A DNA stretch of 64,000 bases from Nautilus pompilius (lineage: Eukaryota; Mollusca; Cephalopoda; Nautilida; Nautilidae): the NCBI GenBank assembly GCA_018389105.1, contig JACATO010002186.1:4106501-4170500 (forward strand), given 5' to 3'. Positions 38,753 to 49,668 of the stretch are shown piece after piece. Made by a program: the position numbers and the translations under genes. The notes beneath the pieces are model-generated. The model was not told where the DNA came from. It did no database searches and saw only the letters and a list, made by a program, of their open reading frames with translations. Position 1 is the first letter of the stretch. Every line of letters begins with the position of its first letter.

Positions 38753-41700
38753 TACATATATCAAAACAAGCATAATATTGGTGCAAACGTTTTCCCCGTT
38801 AATCATGAAAATTTTAGTTGTCTGAAGTAGTTTTAAAATGTTCTAAACATTTATGAGCTTTAGAACATATGTCGCATGGCAAATTTGGGTAGGTGTTGCT
38901 GAAGGAAACAAACAGTAAATTATGTGGCACAATAAACCAGTTCAATAAAATGGATCATCATCAGATTCCAAACCCAAGACAACCTACATAACATATTGTT
39001 CTGAACAAATTATAATCAAGCACCATGTTTCATGTAGATCTCCGAAAACCATTGAAAAATAAAACAAATTGTAGAGCTTGTCAAATATTTTTAAAATGTT
39101 CAAAACGATAAGAAAAAGTATCAACTAAATTTTTCCTTCATTCTATGCTTAATTGAATCATTTAATAAGTTGAAGTTTTATTTCTTATTTGAATGTTTAC
39201 TGTAAAAATCTAAGTTCTCTCTTTTACCAACAACCCATATAGAATTTTGACAAATAATAAAATTATGAAGACTCTGATAAAAAAAATGTATAGATAATAG
39301 CTAATATTCATGTTATAATAAACAGTAAATAATAGACATGCACACAGATGGAAATGTGTATAGACAACAATAAAAAATTTAAATGAATGAAAAAAATTAG
39401 ATTATGTATTTCTGGATCATCCCTTTAACTGAAGATAGGACTTTAAACTCTTGCCTCTTTAGTTTTGATAAACTTGCAAATTTACTTTTGTAGTATTTCA
39501 CTCCAAATCTCTTGTAGACCTTATCACAGACCTGTTCTGGTAGTATTCCTTATTGAATAGAGTTCAGAGCCAGTGCATTGTGTTCTTGTTGTAAAAAGGA
39601 CATTTTGTTTTAGCAGTGTACTAGGGGTCATCATAATAGAGAACAAAATTTCTGCCTGTTAATCTTCCTCCAGATAGCTACTAATCCTTGACTTAGGTTT
39701 TTATGAATTTTAAATAGATTTCCATGTTTTTTGCTCAGTGAACCCTAACTTACACAGAACTAACTCTATGCTTTACTTTCTGTGTTACATACTGATTAAG
39801 ATGTCAATACTGTTATTTTGGCATACAAATTTTCTTTGCTTCCAAATATTTTGAATTTTTACTCATTTATAAATAGCTCTTTTTGTGGTAAAGGGTCATG
39901 AGCAGCAAATCTCCCTTTAAGACCACATTCACTTAGCATCTAGAAGGTTGTAAGTATCCATCTCTAGTGTTGTTGTTTTTAAACTGAGCAAAAACTGATT
40001 GTGAAACTCAGCTGCTTAGAATTTACCAGAATTAGCTCTCGTATTCTTCTAATGCTTATTAGTTTTTATCCCTAAGAAACAGAAGGAAGTCTATTGTTTT
40101 CAGAAGACTGTTCTACTTTTCTTTTCCCCTCCTTTGTCAACAAACTGCCTTTTCCCTTAATCTTTTACAGTTTTGAGATTTATTTAACATCAATACAACG
40201 CAACGAAATACCTTTGCTTTGCAAGTATACATTATTTATTTTTAGGAATCCCATTTCTAGATGTCCTTACTTATGCAGTAGTAATGTCGCATAACCTTTT
40301 TTTCCCCAAATATTGCATGTCTCCACTTTATTCATGGCCACTGATAGCCAATAAAAATATAGCTCTTGCACTATGTCACTCACAGTGTGGTTACCTTACA
40401 AGTTTCTAGTAAATAGTACATGCACAATTCATTTGTGGATAATAAAAACCTTCTAAAAAGTATGATGGCAAAAGTTAAATTCCTGTCTTCAGCAAACAGT
40501 TACATCATTCAGGTGTTCTAAAGATACATCCTTATATATTTTTCACAAGTTATCTATTCACAAAATATTTATTAAATAAATAATTTTAGCACGTTTATTT
40601 GTTATATTCTGTTGACAGGAACACTCTCATTTCCAGTATGTACATAGAGTCTAACTAATATAAAGATTTTCTTAAAAAATTATCATTATTATAGGCAAAT
40701 ACAAGATACATGTAAAATTTTAAATAAATTTAACCATGTATAAATAGCTGCTTAAAATGAGAATTTGAAGAAAAAAAATGCATTGTAATACGATGTCAGG
40801 CATTTGGTTTACTTACAAAAAAACAGGAACTTAAATATGGAATTTAATATATGCTAACATTTTGAGTATGATATTTTTGGACTCATTCACACGATAATAA
40901 ATTAAAGAATTCTTCTCCAACTCATTCAGCATTTCATAGCCAGCTTTAGTGATCTAGATGACTGAATCATGTCCTAAGCAAGTTTAAGCTTTAAGGCTCA
41001 GATTTGCAAAGATCTACTGAGACACCATGCTCTCTAGGCAAAATTAAATGTCACAATACACAAGCAGTTTATTACCACTCCAAAGGTAGTTTAAAAATGA
41101 TAGTAAGAATATTTAAGTATGTTAGATAGAAGCAAAATAGCCACAAAGGGGATGCAACAAGTCAATTTAAAATTAAAACTTAAATGTACAGAATTAACAA
41201 ATGCTTAAACCATGTGTCCAAAAACACAATTGTGCAGTGTTCAAAATGAAGACTGTCACTGTGTAGTAGGGCATCATTGGTGTGATGAAGTCAGCACCCT
41301 GAAATCAGCCCAGAAATTTTGGCTCCAAATGCATGCTTATAGTCAGTAAAATGCTACCTCAAAGGAGAAGTAGACTAACAACTAATGAGAATTGTGAGTA
41401 CCATCATATACTGAAAGACTTTAACTAAGATGTGGAGTTCCAGGAAATAAATGCTGGTAGATAGTGCAAAACAGTACCAAGAACCTCTTCTCAAATCATA
41501 CCAGAAGGGCAACTGGTGATAACCTTGGAGAATTCCTTATTGAAATTAAATCAAATTAACCAATCAGCTGACAAAAAGACTGGAAAAACTCAGATGAAAG
41601 ACTGTCACATAGATCTGCATCAGTTAATTCAGTATACAATCAGCTAGAATCACCAATGCAAAGTTCAAAGAAAAACTGACAAAAACACCTAGTAGCAAGA

Positions 41701-44199
41701 AGTACATCTAGCTATACAACCATTTATAGAATTAACATAAAAAGTGTTTTCAGTAGCTAAAAATTCTTCTTCTTAAAAAAAAACTTGCTGGGTTTTTCAC
41801 CCACATCTCAATGAACCAGGAAGCAAATGCAGGAACCTTCATAATCCAACAGATAACAGTTTCTGCAGCTGCAATAGATGGTCAGCCAAACAGCTTTTAA
41901 ATTGGAAAGAACATTATAATAACTATGTTAAAGTCTGCTATGCTAACAATAGTGGTATCTTGCCTTACATACAAAAAAAGTCACATGAAATGATCTGAAT
42001 GCACAACTTTCCTTCATCCTACCAGGCATAAAAAAATCAAAATCTTTTGCTTTTGGTGTTGTCTGTACTGCCAAAAACTTTCCAAACAAGAATGATATAC
42101 ATGATCTTGAAGCTTCCAAAAGCCTAAACCTCAACAAAACCAGATAGTTTTATCCAGGGTCAACACTACTGTGCCATGATCACCATATGGCTGAGAGATT
42201 ACAAGCAAAAGATGTTACATATCTGCAAAGTCCATCATGATTATAAATACTCCAGAAGTATTTCTCAGTAGGATACAACGATCAAAGAATGTTGATGAAA
42301 TCAGCCTATCCAAAAAAGCCTTGGAAGCATCAGTGTTTGTTCAAACAGTACAGCAATCCATGTCCAACATGCAAATGAAGTTACCGCTAAAAATCAAGTT
42401 TTTTCGACAGAAACAGTACTGTCAGTTAAAAAAGCAAAGAGTAAAACAAAGCTAACTCATTGATGGGGCAACATTGTATGTTGGTGCATAAACAGAAACA
42501 AAGATGAGCAGTTTATCTAAGAAGGTACCAAAGACTTTTTTTTTTTTTAAATCTATCTGCCATTATTGTTGTGTAGGCAGACCACCACCACATCATTATT
42601 AAATAAGGCAGCAAGAACAACTACACCAGTACTATAGTGTAGCCAGCAGAAAACAATTCTACCATCAGTTAAATGTTGGAATGTTTTAACCTGTAGATTA
42701 GAAACACATCAATTGTATACTTAATCAGATAGTTGCCAAAGCAAAATTCTTGCCCTCAGACAACTATTTAAGGCTGCTAAAGAATAAAAGCAATATAAAA
42801 AATGCATCTCCACAAATATTTTGGTTTGTACTTGCACACTCTCTCTTCATCTGACAAAGTAATGAATAGTGAGAAAGACTGGAATCTTTTCTGAAATGTC
42901 TATAACAAATATTAGCCATATCTTTTTATGGAATTATATATGAACCATGCTGCAATTTATCCAAGGACTTTAGATCTGAGAATATTTCAAGACTACAGAA
43001 TTTCTAAGTTACTTCAAGGTCCAAATTAACTAGACAGACATCTGACATCATACTAGATGACTTCAGGATTTTCCTTGACTGGCTGAGCAATGTTAACAGT
43101 GAATAAAAAAAAAAATGTCTAAAGTGAAGCAAAATATTCAAGTACAACTACAAGAGCAGTACTCACATCTAGTGACTGTTCTTCAATTCTTTAACCATCA
43201 TGAGTGCATCATCTTCAACATCACAAATAGCATCTGTAGGAGTCAACTTAGAGACAGTTTTTTTCTCCCTTTCACACACATAACAGGGCAATACTACTGG
43301 AAGTGCCCCATTTCTCCACTCTTTAGTCAGTTGTCCTTGTGCAGACAGAGGCCAAATGGTCACCAACCTGACAAATCTGGTACAACTGCACTTGACCCTC
43401 GAACAAATTCTGATGACCAGGAAACTCTGCTCGCATATGGCAAGTCCACAGTGAAGAACTCTCCTAACACCTATTCCTTGGCATCCTCATTATTTAACCT
43501 TAAATTCTAGACACCTTTTTCAACTGGAACGAGAGCTTTAACAGCTTTGGGCTAGCCACCACCAATAAATTTCTCAGATCAGATATAAATCTAAGGCCTT
43601 CACTGTCCAAACCTAGATGGTAAGTTAGAGGCTTAAAGGTTGCTCAATAGCAGCAATGACCATTGTACAGAAAACATTCTGCTGAGCTGCTGCCACAAGC
43701 AGAAGCACATGCAACTGGAAACAACCATTACATAAACAATTACAGAAAATTTACAAAAACTGCCTCCTGACAACGTAAAGAAGGTACATAAAAACAATTT
43801 GGAATAAGAAGCAAAACTGCCAGATATATCAATCAAACTTCAGTGAGTGCAAAAATATACAACAATACTCAGATACTGATGTCAGCTCTATGGCAACACA
43901 AGTTGTGGACACATTGTAAATGTACTAATAGCCAGGACTTCCAATGCCCTCTAGTTCTGACCTTAGCTGCCCCTTATACAGCAAACACTTAAAATTTAGG
44001 AAATTTCTAAAGAAAATAAACAAATATTAAGGAAAATTCCCAATAATTGTGGTAGACATACAAACATTTTTATCAATAATTCTCACAATATACACTATAT
44101 GATTTAATCTGTGATTTAAATTGCATTTTCCTTATATTTATTACACATTTTAGCGATCAAAATATTTTCAAACTACTGGACAACAACAGAAAAGAAAAC

Positions 44200-45250
44200 A
44201 CCAATGTGCCAATTGGAGATAAAATAGCAGCATTACTCTCTGTAAAAGTATGTCTATCTTCAGCATTGCTGAGAAATACAGCATTAGTCTTTTTATGACT
44301 CTTAAAGACTGGAGAAAAGCTGAGGCTAAAATAAGAAAGTTTACTGCCACTCTTAAGCCTAAAAAAAAGGATAATATTTGTAGACTTTCTAACAAAAACC
44401 AAAACACCTCTCGAATGGATTCAAGCCAAGACAGAACACTTCAATCTCAATGAATATTGTTTGTGAGAAGGCTAAAGACTTTTATGTCCAGTTACATCTA
44501 GAGTCTGATTTAGGAAATTCTGCAATTGCTATGGCCTACATCTTAGCAGTTTTCTAGGTGAAGCGGCCACTGTTAATACAGATGCAGCTGAAAGGTTTAC
44601 GAAAACCTTTAAAGACTACCAGTCTCAAATTCAGCCTATAAAAAAATTACCACCCAAGATCTATTGTACGCAGGCTTCTGGTTTTAAATTATTTAAAGAC
44701 ACAATAATCGATCGTGTTCCTATGCTGCTGCTATGAGTTTGCACCTTTCTTGTATCTGAATATTAAAGCATAAGGCTTTTAAAAAACATGCAATAATCTT
44801 CAGTAATGTGAAGGGCTAATAAAGAGGCAGAGGTTACTGCTCAAATCTTTAAAGAATGGTTTAAATTTGAATTTATTTGTAAACTAACTAGTTATTTAAA
44901 CCAGGAACTGCATTCTAAGGATGGCATTGCTTCCAGATGACGACCCTGGATATCCTATCAAAGTTCTGGAATCTATAAATCCTGATTTTAAAGTGTTACT
45001 TCTTCCTCCTAACACCAGCATCCTTCAGATCAAAGCTATGATTGCCATCTTTGAGTGCATTTACTGCCTTTTCATCAAAAAAGTGGCCTCATTGGAGAAT
45101 GATATCTAAAAAATAGCTTAAGAGGCATGGAAGAAATTTAAAAGATACATCAGCTCAGTGGCAGTATACAGAGGAAGCTCTGCAAATAGGTGGTGTTGCA
45201 TCATAACTGACATCTTGAAAGCCATCTTAGATTAATGCTGATTTGTGCTG
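44200..45250 (+). pseudogene. Tigger (pogo-like) transposase remnant
   Basis: Broken frames in order: GEAATVNTDAAERFTKTFKD near 44,560-44,625 (family GEAASAD.EAAEEF), SGFKLFKDTIIDRVPML near 44,680 (family APGFKASKDRLTLL), VTAQIFKEWFKFEF near 44,840, then the open frame at 44,921-45,109 with LLPDDDPGYP, INPDFKVLLLPPNTSILQIK and IAIFECIYCLF. The last matches LLLDNAPGHP and NPNVKVVFLPPNTTSLLQPM of Tigger. The catalytic DETGL segment was not seen. A TA run (45,349-45,381) follows. No terminal repeats identified. Confidence 0.75.
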
Positions 45251-45345
45251 TTATTTCATTTTCAAGGGTATGGATATTGTTATAAATATGAATTCACATG
45301 ATTTGCTATGAAAAACAAAAACAAAATAAAGATAATGATAATTTG

Positions 45346-45348
<3 letters not shown>

Positions 45349-45381
<33 letters not shown>
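45349..45381. repeat. TA dinucleotide microsatellite
   Basis: About 16 uninterrupted TA units directly after the Tigger remnant in TRIT1 intron 2. Shorter TA runs occur at about 1,161, 14,743, 32,075 and 59,237. Confidence 0.95.
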
Positions 45382-45383
<2 letters not shown>

Positions 45384-47430
45384 CATTCCTAAATATAAAC
45401 AGATTTTAAAAAGATTTCATCTTCAATGAATATTTTTAGAAAAATAGTATTATTATTATAATATTGATAAATGTTGTCAAACACTAAATATCATTATTTT
45501 TGCTTTTTTTTAAATATAAGAGCCAAGTATGTGACATAATCAGTTTACTGAACTTTCTAGAAAGTCATGATTTAAAGAATGACATGAACTCAACAAAAGT
45601 ATAAAAAAAAACTTAAAGCGTGAAGGAAAGGCAAAATACAATCCTGATCCATCCAAAGAAAACAAAAAGAAACTTTCACACTACAAACTATTCTTATAAA
45701 AATTAAAAGGATAAACACAAACAGTAACTTAAATCAAAATGGAAGTAATGTGAATTTTCCATTGCTATTACTAAAGTACCAAACATAATTATTTCAGACT
45801 AATTAATTTTACTTTTAGTTTCCAAAATTGTATTTCATAGTAAAAACATTTGGCAGTGCTTTAAAAAAAAATTTTTAAGTTACATGGAAATATCCAATGA
45901 GTAAGGCATTTAAAGTTTCATTAATCAAAAATGGCATCCAAAATTATATGCCAGTAGTCAGAAAAACATTTCCATAATTTGAAACTGAGAGCCAATAAGT
46001 TGCTCATCTCATTTCTAGCAGAACAAAAGTGTTTGCTGGAATTAATACCTATAGATGTTAATGATTCTAGAAATTGTCATTTACTTTTAGCGATTAAATA
46101 CACTCATCAAATTGCAGGTGTTTTATTTTCTTTCATGTGCAATTACTGGCATTTGTTTTGTATCATCCACAAGAATTGCTCCTTTCAGAAATAGATTTAA
46201 ATAATGTTAATATTATAAGCTTCATTATCATGCTAGCTAGATATTTCATAATTTGGTTTCAATTTCTCTACATCAAACTCCAGAAATGGTAATAGTATTC
46301 TCTTATTCAGCTCATTCTCTTCTCAAAAGATTAAGACCAATTCCTACATATCCCTTAATAAAAATTATAAATATATATATTTTTAAAATAATAAAAGCAC
46401 AAAAACAAATTCCACAAATTCTTGATAGAAAATGATTATTTTATCATTTATTCTGCAACTGATTTAATTTCCAAGTAGATGAACCCAACACAGGAATTAT
46501 TACAAAAAGAAATGTATGGTGACTATGCAAGATAATGCAGCAGACAACATATCAACATCTCTATTCTTAATTACCGATGAGTCATCCAACTCATAAGAAA
46601 CCTGCATCAACTGAGTTTAGGTGAGTTTCTCCAGCAAGCATGCTTCATGTGTTTACTGTGAACTGTTTACTTGATCCAAAACCATCTTCTGCATCCAGAG
46701 ATGTCAAGAGTCCCATCAAGGGGTAAAAATGTATTGTTCTACTACACAGTGACACAGTGATTATCACATACTATCTGCACCAATCAAGAATTCACCATTA
46801 ATGAAACCTTTACCTAAAAAAAATGTTGTTGTAATTTCTTCATCTTTCAATCTTTTTATGATGCAGCATTTGTCCATTTCCAGAATCCTAAGTCAAAAAT
46901 AAAAACTGCACTTCCTCCAAGTCTGATTCTGGGGATAAGCAAAGATCCCACTCCACTCTACATACAAACAATTCTAGTTATGATACAAATTTTAAAACAA
47001 ACTAACTTTACAATCTATTTATCTCTTGAGGATTAATCAGCTAAACATAGATGAACATGCTGATTAATGATATTTACATACACCTATGGAGTATGGTAGT
47101 ATCACTAGAAATGGTGACCAAAAACATACCATTAGTTTTGAGACATTAAAAACTATTTAAAACTGTCCAAATGAATGTTTTCAGTATTATGCACTGTTTA
47201 TTCATACACCAGAAGAAACATAGCAGAAAATTTTATTGTTTGGTAGCTAAACAGATGTATTCACAGATGAAATAAACTACATTGAACACTGTGCTGTGAT
47301 CAAAATATCAGTAAATCTCTCTACTAGAAAGCAAAAATTATACTATAACGTTTTCAGCTTTAAAGTAGTAGCAACAGCAGCATACAATACAGAAAACTAG
47401 CCAAATGTGGGGGGGGGGGAGAAAGGATAC

Positions 47431-47571
47431 TAGTGGTATGGCTGAATTCTGAAAATCTACAACAGTATATTTCATGTTCAGTGGACTTACAAAATCAATT
47501 AGATGATGTGGACATGTTCTCCTTTCTTCTTCAGACACTTTGTTAGTTATTATATCGAGTTCTTTGTATAC
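47431..47571 (-). CDS. TRIT1: tRNA dimethylallyltransferase (TRIT1), exon 2
   Basis: Residues 43-89 (47 codons), phase 0 at both ends. The acceptor is ttattttag|[30 protein letters not shown] and [10 protein letters not shown] match the human [24 protein letters not shown] and YTVVDFRNRA. The donor CTA|gtatcc is weak and is followed at once by a pyrimidine run (a run of G on the plus strand). It is supported because joining PL to exon 3 (INQLQDKGKLP) aligns with human ALIEDIFARDKIP with no gap. Confidence 0.93.
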
Positions 47572-47668
47572 CTAAAATAAGAAAAATGAAATTAATATAA
47601 AGATTTGTTGTGTGTGGCTTTAAAGTATTTGCTTTTGTTTTGAATCGAAATGCATGGCATGAAACCAC

Positions 47669-47699
<31 letters not shown>

Positions 47700-48453
47700 T
47701 GAATAAAAGGCATACAATAATAAAATCCAATACAAGAGAAATCTTAAAATTTCAAATCATACCAACCAACTCCCCCCAAATTATTACACTAATATCTAAC
47801 CAAATCAAAGAGAAATTCTTTATTCAACCACATGGCAAAGAGTTAAAGAAAATAAGAGAGAGAAAAGAGGCGAGAGATTTATGGTCGATAGTAGACTGTG
47901 TGTTTATGAGAGAGATCACTGTACTTAAAGGGTTCAAATGAACCCTGTCCGAAATACCACTGCTGTAATGGTATCCAGCCGGACTTCATCTGAACGTCGC
48001 CACAATATCCTGTGTATGAAATCATTACCAATTATGCTCCTGGAATTTAGGGAGCAGTCTGGGTTAGTGGCGAGCAAAAAGGCCCCAGAGCTTTGCCGAG
48101 ATCCCTTTCCACCCCCTCAGGATATATAGGGTAAACTGATATCCATCATTAATGCCAGTCACTGTTGACTGGAGAAAAGAAACATCACCGGTTCGGCTCC
48201 ACATCCAATCTCCATGAATAAAGTAAAACCGAAGTCGGGGGGTTGGTAGACCGACGGACTGTACTAGTATCGCAGGCTGCTTGGTTACTATATATCATGT
48301 CTGAAGTACGAGGAGAAAGAACTCCGCTCTGTTGGCGGTTAAACCTGAAAGTGTTCGCTCCACGTGCCGACTATTTATCTGTTGTTAGACCCGTTTATGA
48401 ACAAAATTCCCTCCCCCCCCCAAACTCTTTCCTCTCTCTTCTCTGCCACTTGC
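47572..48453 (-). other. TRIT1 intron 1 (GC-AG)
   Basis: An 882-bp intron with a GC donor (CAG|gcaagt) and a ttattttag acceptor. About 47,930-48,250 is clearly richer in G+C and CpG than the rest and shows no host-gene match; it may be an old TE or a promoter-proximal CpG island. A 21-base A run lies at 47,679-47,699 and a C run near 48,411-48,421. Confidence 0.85.
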
Positions 48454-48579
48454 CTGCATAGAATCTGCACTAATGATTTCACCGGAGAAGAACTGTCCCA
48501 ATTCAAGTGCTAGCCTAGATTTGCCCGTACCGGTGGCACCAAGAATCACAACAAGCGGAATTTGTCGTCTGCCCGCCAT
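48454..48579 (-). CDS. TRIT1: tRNA dimethylallyltransferase (TRIT1), exon 1
   Basis: TRIT1 transfers dimethylallyl from DMAPP to A37 of tRNAs reading UNN codons, in cytosol and mitochondria. This exon gives residues 1-42, starting [28 protein letters not shown] (residues 14-21) is the P-loop; SADSMQ (37-42) is the conserved MiaA-family motif with its Asp. The ATG sits in a good context (caacaatgg) and the alignment with human TRIT1 begins about here; a further-upstream mitochondrial start cannot be excluded. The exon ends at CAG followed by gcaagt, a GC donor, in phase 0. The next exon continues [11 protein letters not shown], as in the family. Neighbour: MYC, 13.9 kb upstream on the same strand. 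Confidence 0.95.
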
Positions 48580-48693
48580 TGTTGCTGACCACGAGCGCCA
48601 CCTGTGATAAAAACTCGGCTCTTTTCGGAAATTTCCGATAGAATCACATATAAAATCTGGCGGTTACTGATAAACGTTACACGATACCACATC

Positions 48694-48730
<37 letters not shown>

Positions 48731-48740
48731 TTAGTTCAAT
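48580..48740 (-). promoter_or_regulatory. Probable TRIT1 5' UTR and promoter region
   Basis: Directly upstream of the TRIT1 ATG. The first 60 bases are GC-richer than background and include a CAGGTG E-box on the coding strand (48,599-48,604). A TAA/AAT microsatellite follows at 48,698-48,730. No TATA box is obvious. The placement rests on position only. Confidence 0.35.
48698..48730. repeat. AAT trinucleotide microsatellite upstream of TRIT1
   Basis: About eleven AAT units roughly 120 bp upstream of the TRIT1 start codon. Length variation here could alter the spacing of promoter elements, but nothing shows that it does. Confidence 0.95.
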
Positions 48741-49431
48741 AACAGCATTTGTTATTTTCTGTCCGTTTGTCAGTCTCCTCCCCCCGGGGAGGGAGAGAGA
48801 GACGGATGGCCGCCCACATCGATACCGTGTCGCCATTGATGTCGGTATCGTATCCTAAAGATAAATAATGGGCGGTCCGGACTCGATCGGCAAGAAGGGG
48901 GGGGGGGGGAAACTACCTGAATGGCATCCAACGAGATTACTATTACTATTATTGTAGGCGGCATGATGCAATACACACATCTAGAATCGGTTTCTCATCT
49001 ACTACGAACTTGTTCTGAATTAACGGGAATAAAAACGAGTAAACCTTAAAAACAAGAGGAAAAAAATGAATCTCCCTCCCACAACCTTCAGAGATTTAAA
49101 TCATTTCTGAAAAACAAATGGTCTGCTGTTTTACAGAGACGACAGTACTGTCCAACGACGACGAATGGAGGAGACCCGCCTCCATCTCAGACTTTGCCAT
49201 ACTATTAAAACCTGAACAGCTGCCTGTTCCTTTTACTCTCGCCGGATATTCCATACATCTGTTGGCAAAGAGAATTTATAAAAAAAAAGCTAACAAAAAT
49301 TTCTTTATGAAGAGTGTAATGTAGTAATAATTATTTACAAGAAAAGCTGCTGTTAATGGTTTTAAGTGAAAACAGTACTATAGATTCCTCCACTGATGTG
49401 ATAAAAAGATGCCATCAAACTGAGGGCAGGA

Positions 49432-49668
49432 TCAGATGACTAGTCCCCATGTGGGTGGGGAGGAGAGGTGGCGAGAGAGTGAGGTCATATGGCCTACCCA
49501 GCCATGGTACTGGTGATGTGGGTAAAAGCCCAGTACATTTGACTCCAGTTCAAACAATCCCCTAACAGTGCTATACACATCCTTTTTTGTTCGTCTATCT
49601 GGAGCTGTTTGGATAATTTTACCACTGTAATGATCAACCAGAGCAAATATCTTCATGGGCTTTCAAGG
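49432..49668 (-). other. Unassigned open frame or candidate exon upstream of TRIT1
   Basis: Preceded by a pyrimidine-rich tract and AG (ttctctccttgaaag at about 49,659-49,673). Reads MKIFALVDHYSGKIIQTAPD, then RRTKKDVYSTVRGLFELES. KIFALVDHYSGKI loosely recalls DDE transposase cores of the piggyBac type, where a similar phrase occurs, but the rest does not follow. I assign no function. Confidence 0.22.

Larger units (their letters stand above)
34147..47430 (-). other. TRIT1 intron 2 (13.3 kb), host to several TEs
   Basis: A long intron that contains a Tc1 element (36,077-37,592), a mariner (37,611-38,752) and a Tigger remnant (about 44,200-45,250). 34,147-36,076, 38,753-40,900 and 45,380-47,430 are AT-rich with no feature seen. 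41,000-44,000 is slightly less AT-rich and has several broken open frames on both strands that I could not match; it is probably older TE debris. Confidence 0.85.

Noticed and set aside
43115-43510. 131-codon plus frame in TRIT1 intron 2
   Set aside because: No domain, no splice support, and the opposite strand is equally open in part; probably old TE debris.
48243-48461. Possible divergent gene on the plus strand sharing the TRIT1 promoter
   Set aside because: The frame lies within TRIT1 intron 1 and runs into exon 1 antisense, with no recognised protein.
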